The notes under the pieces: generated by a model
The model's database searches: none
What the model saw: the letters and a program-made list of their open reading frames with translations, nothing else
What the model was told of the DNA's origin: nothing
Shown: positions 57,656 to 64,000 of the stretch, piece by piece
How the letters are laid out: every line of letters begins with the position of its first letter
How positions within the stretch are numbered: the first letter of the stretch is position 1
Assembly: GCF_013426205.1 (NCBI RefSeq)
Contig: NC_089428.1
Coordinates: forward strand, 1,178,001 to 1,242,000
Reading direction: 5' to 3'
DNA: 64,000 nt
From: Metarhizium brunneum
Taxonomy: Eukaryota > Ascomycota > Sordariomycetes > Hypocreales > Clavicipitaceae
Made by a program: the position numbers and the translations under genes

Positions 57656-57683
57656 GAGTGAGGTGAGGTGAGGTGAGGTGAGA
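57656..57683 (+). repeat. AGGTG pentanucleotide tandem repeat
   Basis: About five copies of GTGAG/AGGTG in a row, about 500 bases upstream of the FlbC-like start codon. Confidence 0.8.
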
Positions 57684-57719
57684 GATGCAGAGGTTAAAAA
57701 AGAGACGAGGCGTGCTCAA

Positions 57720-57755
57720 GGCGTGTTCCAAAGCGTGGTCCAAAGCGTGGCCCAA
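57720..57755 (+). repeat. Imperfect 12-base tandem repeat
   Basis: GCGTGTTCCAAA, GCGTGGTCCAAA and GCGTGGCCCAAG follow one another, three imperfect copies differing by one to three bases. Confidence 0.65.
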
Positions 57756-58505
57756 GGGCGAAGAGGGTGTGCCGTGGAGACTGGAGCTGCAGGTGGCAGA
57801 GAGCAGCACTTGAGAGCCAGAGAGGTGACGGGGGTGCTAGTGACGTTTTCGTGACGACAAGGTCCTAGCGCAGAGAGGCGTGCGGCAGGTGAAGCATGTG
57901 AAGCAGGTGAAGGCAGGGCGAGAGTGGCAGGGTGGTAGGTATTGCAGGTGTTGAAGAGGCCAGGGCCGGGCTGCTGGGTCATCAATGGGTTTGCAGCAGG
58001 CTGTGCCGACGATGTTGAGCGTGTTGGAGGTCGATGCGTGGTCTTGGGTGAGAATGGCAGAAGACCTGATGGCGATGGAAGGCGGGAGGCTATGGTTAAA
58101 AGAGTTAAAAGAGGAGCAACTCCGAAAAAAAAGCACAACAGGCAAGGTCAGGGCCAATCGAGGAAGCAGGCAGGACGAGCGGGATGGATCGAGTTTTCAG
58201 CAATCCGGGCGTGTTTCGCATGAAACCCCATCCTCGCTGAGCACCACTTTTGCACCTTGGATCGGGGGTGGGATCGAAGAAGGGCTTCCGAATGATGGCG
58301 AAGAAAGATTGGCCCCTCCATGTCGTGTCTCAATCAATGCCTGCCTGGTAGCCAGAGAGCGACCCGACGATTGGCGCAAGTGCACAACTGCACAACGGCG
58401 CATGTGCACCAATGTACCACTGCACTGCCGCACCACTGCAGTAATACTTGGAGCTAGCTGCATGCGAAGAACCCTGCCCGAGCAGCTTTGCATCGAATGA
58501 GGCAT

Positions 58506-58578
58506 GGGGCATGGGGCATGGGGCCAGCATGGGGCCAGCATGGGGGGCATCGGGGCTTGGGGGGCCTGGGGCCTGGGG
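58506..58578 (+). repeat. Nine G-runs, strong G-quadruplex candidate
   Basis: Nine runs of four to six G on the plus strand (58506-09, 58513-16, 58520-23, 58531-34, 58542-47, 58552-55, 58559-64, 58568-71, 58575-78). They are separated by 3-7-base loops (CAT, CAT, CCAGCAT, CCAGCA plus T, CATC, CTT, CCT, CCT). It is built from tandem GGGGCAT and GGGGCCAGCAT units. Confidence 0.85.
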
Positions 58579-58655
58579 CGCAGAGCACGCAGCGCCAGTG
58601 TGCAGCCTGCCTGCAAGAGAACCAAGACTGGCCAAGACGACCGACTGGCCTTGCC

Positions 58656-58684
58656 TCACGCCACGCCACGCCACGCCACAGCCA
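58656..58684 (+). repeat. CCACG pentanucleotide tandem repeat
   Basis: Five near-perfect copies of CACGC/CCACG ending in CCACAGCCAC, directly after the G-rich block. Confidence 0.8.
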
Positions 58685-58698
58685 CACCCCCTCTCGGC

Positions 58699-58737
58699 TA
58701 CCTAGGTACGTATGTACGTATGCAGTACTACTCCGTA
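58699..58737. repeat. Paired TACCTAGGTA palindrome and TACTCCGTA motif
   Basis: A perfect 10-bp palindrome (58699-58708), two TACGTATG units and then the 9-bp motif in reverse orientation (58729-58737). The same pairing recurs at 62544-62576. Confidence 0.75.
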
Positions 58738-61280
58738 CTACCTACATAGACACATCCAACATCCTGCCAAAAGCCCTGCCTTCGAAACTCAATCTTGAAA
58801 TCAGCACCAGACCCTTCTCCCCGTGCTTCGCCAATTGCAGGCCAAGAGACATGCCGTCAACATCATACCGCTATCCGTTTTTACCAACTAGCCTGGCGGA
58901 ATAAATCAATTGGGCGCTAGCACCGGCGTTTTTCTTGTCACCTCAACATTGGCACAGATGGCCCTGGAATGACACTTGAGAACCCAGCTCTTGCTGAGAC
59001 GCAGCATAAACGTCCAATAACCCGGGAACCAAGTAATACTCAAACCTAGCTTCGGCTATGACCTCTTTATCTATAATCATGGAAACACGGAGACAAGCAG
59101 CAACCGCAACGTCTGAATATTGATCGTCTTGTACACCACTCGACACCCTGTGTTATTTCAGCATCGACGAGTGGCCACAGGGAGCAAAAAACCCTTCAAC
59201 ACGAGTCGTCCAACCACCCGAGCCCAAGACTACACACGCCCCTTTCCTAATGCCTGTTCGCTCAATGGAGCGGGTGGAGACCAGGCACAGCACGACAGGG
59301 ACCCGTGGGGAATTAGGGGGAGTGCGCCTGTGTCCGCTCCATTGACAAGTGCATGGTAGCTTTTGCTGGGTTTGGAGACCAGAGAGAGATCCCTCTGGAG
59401 TTACGGAGAACTGACCAAGCAGACTGGTGCGCGGCTGGAAGCGGCAGCTGCAGTTGCAGGCACACATACGGAGTACATGTCAACTGGTAATACGGGGTAC
59501 ATGCGCATCAATGTGTGCGAGCAAGACTACAACCTTTTTTCTTCCCCAACTGTCCGTCTGCGGTGCCGTCTGCGGCTTGACTCGTATCCAGAGGTCCCTG
59601 GCTTGGGATTGGCCATCAGCATCAGTCTGTTGCAGAATTCAGAGTGTTGTCTTTGTGCACGCTAACACGGTCTCCAGAGCTATAACGTCCTTTATTATCC
59701 ATACGGAATTTGCTCTCTGGCAATCTAGGGGCTTTGTCGGGGCTCGGGGCTCGGGGCCGTTACTGATAGCCATCTACGCTTATCACTTCATTTCCCGTCC
59801 GCCAAGACATAATAATGAAGGACAAGTTGCTCTTAAAACGAGCCCGAGGCCAAAGCGCGCGGCGTCAAAACAATGCTACTATTTCGGTTGCGCGGGTAAG
59901 GCGTCGTCATTAGCCTCCCCATCTTGTCACTGCCACAGGGGTTCATGATAGGGTGAAAAGGCTTGTGCTGACGGCCAAAGTTATATGTATGCCAATCCCG
60001 CCTTGCCACACGGACATCTTATCAATGGTCGTCATTCACCCTTATATCTCAATCATTTATCTCGAGTCAAGTCCTTGTCCGCAAGATATTCCAAGCAACA
60101 TTGGGAGACCTCCTCACACACTCTGTCCAGCCGTTTTCGACCTGTTAGTCATCATCACCGCAGCTTCACTTTTAGCAAATTCTCCCCATACTTGTGTCTC
60201 GGCTCTTTGGGTTCTTTATGAGGGGAATTCCTGTGCTTTGCCGACTCGCTCTACTGGTGCGTTTAGCTCCAGTTACTGTACATACTGCTTCCTTCAAGCT
60301 TTCTTCACCGACGTACCCAGCATTTCGCTTGACAGCAAACTGGGACGCTTAGGCTCTTTGACACAAGGATCTTGTTGCTTGAGACTTGGGGCCGTGCTGT
60401 TGCGACGGATCCTCGACGGGTCAAGCTGGGGCCAAGAGTTCTCTCTCTTCCCACCCCACCCCCAGTTACCAAAGGGGTTCTTCATTCCGAGCTTAGCCAA
60501 AAACAAAAAAAAAGAAACAAGAGAAAAAACTATGTACAAAGAAACCATTTTATCTCACCACCGAAATCTCGATCTCAGTTCAATCTAAGGACTCGCGTGC
60601 CCGGGAATGGCCCCGACGGTGGTAGTGAAAATGGATGAATGGTGACGTCAAAGCCTTCAGGCCATTCGCTGGCGAGGCGCCTCCTAGATACAAAGCTCCA
60701 ACCACCACTGCAGAAGTCGGCATCGACCTTGAGATGCAACATCCCCCTACTGATACAACTAACCAATCCTGACTGATCACCAAAGCTTATCAGGGTGCCT
60801 GCTATTCTGTTCGCGCATATCGCCATTTATGGTGGGGATTTGTAACCAGTCGGTTGCAGAACGAATTCTCCCTGTTCCTCTCCTCATATACATACATGTT
60901 TGATCTTGTCGCGGCTGTGCATCGTAGCTCATCTGCGCATGCTAGTCAGAGCATCAGACGGCTGTTCGTCGGGAAGCCCTCCCTACTCGCAAGCTCAATA
61001 CGCAGCCCAATTGGCGTTCGATTGGGGGAGAGAAAATTCCTGTCGGCCCCAGCAGAAGGAAAGCGGCACTACAGGGAAGCGCACGTTTCTTCGGGTCTTG
61101 GAAGCTCAAGGCGGAAAATCCAGGGTCGCATCAGGGTCCAGGGTCACCCCCACAGCATCGTCCAATGATCGGAGAGATCGATAAAAAGGTCCCAGGCTGA
61201 AGGGATGAGGACTGAGGGGTTCTTTGGGATACCTGGGTGTCTTGGCAGGTACTTTGGCTTCCGGTCTGTCGTGTAGGGAG

Positions 61281-61289
61281 TACGGAGTA
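61281..61289 (+). repeat. TACGGAGTA motif within a GAGTAC-rich cluster
   Basis: The exact 9-mer sits in a run GGGAGTACGGAGTACAGAG followed by TACGAAGTACAAAG, a local cluster of degenerate AGTAC units. Confidence 0.75.
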
Positions 61290-62543
61290 CAGAGTACGAA
61301 GTACAAAGTCTGGTACTTGACCACGACCTCGGCGACCCGAGCATGCAATTTCGAACAAGACCATGTTGTCGCATGCGTTTTCTTCCCCGCTTTCTAAGCA
61401 AACTGAAGAATGGGCATTTTGGGCAACACACACCAGACTTCATCGTCCAGCCAGCGTCCTTGAGCATTGGTGCGGCCACTTTACTCCGGGAGCCACTTGC
61501 GTCCTGTTGACGTTTGACATTTGTCGTTGCACGCAACGATGGTCAAGGCGTCTTTGTTGACCTCGCCAACTCGCTTCCCTACAAGACACATAAAGCGGAT
61601 GTACGGAGTACTCCATACTGACTGGGTCAATAATACTGTCAGCGCGGGTCTCTGGATACCTGCCCTACCTAGCAGGTAACGGTTTTGGGTCACTGCCAGG
61701 TCGATGTGGCCAGCTTGGGTGCCAGTGTGCCCGGGGAGAGTTCTCTGACAAGCTCAGACGCACTGCTCCATAGTGATGGGCACACTCCTAGTGTATTGGC
61801 AACAGGCAGGGTCCGGAACCCTCGAGTCGAGTCAGATACAACATGTCCAATGCCCGCGAGCCACTTCATCCAGGCCAGAAATGCCCACGTTGACGTCATT
61901 GCTCGTCGGCTAGTCACTTACGCGAAGCTAAAGCCTAGCTGCTTGCGGTAATTGGAAGGCCCTGATACGGGGGAAGTATGGGAACCAGAAAAGAAAATAT
62001 GCGTCTCTTCAGATGGGTAATGCATGAGAATCTGAAGAGGGCTCGGGCTCTTACATCTAAAGGCGGAAGGGGTGCGCGAACTAAGACTCCGGGAACAGCT
62101 CGCAGGGCAAACACTTACGGAAGAGCCAGAGACCGAGTTGGTATAGCTATTTCCGAAAACATTGAAAGCCCAATCCGGCGACATCCCAAGAGAGAAAGCA
62201 GTAACTGACTCGGTTGGCATTTTGGTGATTGGCCTGTAAATGCAAAGAATACGTGACATCGTGGCCGCAGAACCAGGGAGCAGGAGCTACGAGCCGCATT
62301 TTACTTCCAAACCTTTCCAGAAAGGTCAACGTGGAAAGTGACAGACAGGTTCGAACACGTTCAACGTGATGACTTGTCCCCCACATGACATATCTCTACC
62401 AGGTGAGTACCCCAGAGCGCGGTACCTCGTCCTATAGCGTCAATACCTAATGTCGAGATGTTTGGCTTCAATAGTTGATGGCACGTTGGCACGCAACGGC
62501 CGGGTTGCTCCTGGCCTTTCAGGTCCGAAATGCCAGCTCACTT

Positions 62544-62576
62544 TACGGAGTACCATGAGGGCAAACTACCTAGGTA
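62544..62576. repeat. Paired TACGGAGTA motif and TACCTAGGTA palindrome
   Basis: The 9-mer at 62544-62552 and the 10-bp palindrome at 62567-62576, 14 bases apart, followed by alternating TGTACATATGTAC. Mirrors the arrangement at 58699-58737. Confidence 0.75.
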
Positions 62577-64000
62577 TGTACATATGTACTATGTGATGTC
62601 AAGGAGGAGATGCTCCGTCGGTGGACAATGACGGCAATCCTGGCGTTGGCTGGGTGGATAGCGTGAGCATTTGCGATGAGCAGCCCGTCACCGCCTCTAC
62701 CCGCCGGTTGCAATTGGATCCAGGGCACAAAGTCCCTGTTCTTGTCCTGCGATCCCGTCCTGACGAGGCCAGTGATGATCACGGCGCCAACGCGTCGTAT
62801 AATGGCAACCTGCTCCCTGTTCCGCGCTCTACGCCGCATTTGGGCTTGCTAGCAAACCCTCGCAAATGGACGCAAGAGGGGATGGGGAATTGAATAAGCT
62901 TGCTGATCGTGCTCTGGCTGTGCGATCGACGATCGACGACCCTGACACCCTGAAAAAAAAAAAGACTGGAAAGGCAAAGCTCCGAAGGGTCTGCTTTGCG
63001 TCCCCACAACAACAGAGTCCCGCCTGCCATACCATCCGCACCGACAACTCTGCGAGGCTCTCCATGGCCTGGATGGAATAAGGTTGGAAAGTCGACGTGT
63101 GGCCGACATATGTAGTAGAGCATGCAAGAAACTTGAACCCACCAACCGGTAACCATTAGGCGCGGCTCTATGCACACACCCTTCACTCCGCAGTTACCCT
63201 GCCCGTCATCGAAACAGCTGGGTGTTGGGCTAGGACAAAGGCATGCGCGAGAAACCGTCAACGCACCACGGACGAGCTCTCTAGCTGTATTGACGGAGAG
63301 GTGCTATAAAATGTTTGTACGAACCTGTCCAGCCAGGAATTAGTTACTGTTGCAATGCGGCACATTTGGTTATACTGGCAAGGTTAGTGGTATCCGCGAG
63401 CATTCGACTGGCAGGAATGACAGCCCACAATGAAGCCAACTAAAACCTCTGGCTTTGGGGATATGTCCCCTGATCCACGAACAATGCTGGACAGGATCGC
63501 AGACATGGCTATGTATTGTCAAAGATTCGTCCATGGCCGCGCTCCCGTCAACTCAAACCTGGGGTAGATAGATTCATGATGTATCTGACACTTTCACCCT
63601 GTTGAACGGCACCTGGGCAAATATCTACTTCCTCCAACTTTTAGTGGCCTTCAACCAAAACAGCAACGGCCACATTTTTGAGGGCACAACGTCTTATTGC
63701 CGTGTGAAGTTGCGCGGTCTGCCATGGACATTGGCCGGGATCCAAAAGACAAGGGAGTCGCGACCGACGGTCAACATAACAGCAACGCGCTAAGGCAAAA
63801 TTCTGAAGTCTTTCTGCAGAAAAACATGATTCCTGGCTTCAACTACGTCATGACTCTTTAAAGAAGTGATGCTAGGGAGATGGCTTTTCGGACAAGCGCC
63901 AGTCATACGGAGTACAGATGCATGGGACGACGCTGACGGACCCTGCGGTTTTTGCTGTCCCCTTCCCGGTCCCTGCAAGGGCTGCAAATGCATTAGTACT

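Larger units (their letters stand above)
57160..58680. other. Repeat-rich upstream region of the FlbC-like gene
   Basis: 1.5 kb with no supportable gene. It is rich in short tandem repeats and G-runs, listed separately. ORFs are repeat-driven. Probably promoter and 5' leader of the minus-strand zinc-finger gene. Confidence 0.55.
58681..64000. other. 5.3-kb stretch without a supportable gene
   Basis: ORFs exist on both strands (the longest 211 codons at 59953-60588, others near 62.6-63.2 kb) but none shows a domain, codon pattern or believable splice structure. It holds six of the 13 exact TACGGAGTA motifs (58729, 59467, 61281, 61602, 62544, 63906) and two perfect TACCTAGGTA palindromes (58699, 62567). 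No transposase, reverse transcriptase or terminal repeats were recognised. A gene continuing beyond the right edge cannot be excluded. Confidence 0.45.

Noticed and set aside
59953..60588. 211-codon plus ORF in the right-hand gene-free block
   Set aside because: Low-complexity mixture without domain or codon bias, and another overlapping ORF is equally open.
62605..62893. Possible small secreted gene (hydrophobic stretch MTAILALAGWIA followed by GTGAGC)
   Set aside because: A signal-like start and a donor can be read, but every downstream acceptor tried gives an early stop. The alternative open frame starts without ATG.
62779..63261. 160-codon minus ORF
   Set aside because: No domain, and it overlaps opposite-strand ORFs of equal quality.

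Overview
The window is nuclear DNA of a filamentous ascomycete (Pezizomycotina, most likely Sordariomycetes/Hypocreales). The evidence is: protein genes broken by short introns (about 50-160 nt) with GTRNGT-like donors, CTAAC-type branch points and YAG acceptors; a GC-rich coding background; a lineage-expanded fungal kinase; a Zn(II)2Cys6 regulator; a CYP52-like P450; and an FlbC-like C2H2 regulator. The species cannot be fixed from the sequence. I reconstructed 18 protein-coding genes by hand. In every multi-exon model the codon phase is kept across each junction. I saw no tRNA, rRNA, CRISPR array or intact transposon.

Layout. 0-5.5 kb is accessory-looking: a degenerate-motif protein kinase, a small secreted six-cysteine protein, then long AT-richer stretches with decayed-looking ORFs. 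5.5-23 kb is mostly conserved housekeeping: protoporphyrinogen oxidase (HEM14, -), the poly(A)-RNA-binding protein NAB2 (-), a CYP52-like P450 (+), an ARO8-type aminotransferase (-), the Ypt6 exchange-factor subunit RIC1 (+) and the CK2 regulatory beta subunit (+). 23.6-34.6 kb holds a PAP2-family lipid phosphatase (-), mitoribosomal protein uL2m/RML2 (-), a B-type mitotic cyclin (+) and THO-complex subunit TEX1/THO3 (+). 37-45.6 kb holds a Zn(II)2Cys6 transcription factor (+), an unusual glutathione transferase fused to a basic, AT-hook-like N-terminal region (+) and a PHO84-like phosphate transporter (-). 48.4-57.2 kb holds an unrecognised 401-aa protein (+), acetate kinase (+), a secreted BPL_N/glutamine-amidotransferase-like protein (+) and the FlbC-like zinc-finger protein (-). 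57.2-64 kb has no supportable gene but is rich in short repeats.

The genes do not form one pathway. They read as a conserved chromosome arm with interspersed accessory loci. The least explained signals are: a 9-bp motif (TACGGAGTA) found 13 times, only between genes, often beside a TACCTAGGTA palindrome; a nine-run G-quadruplex candidate in the long upstream region of the FlbC-like gene; the GST fusion; and introns whose retention or alternative acceptor keeps the reading frame (RML2, BPL_N protein). All splice models come from reading the sequence only, without RNA or homology searches.
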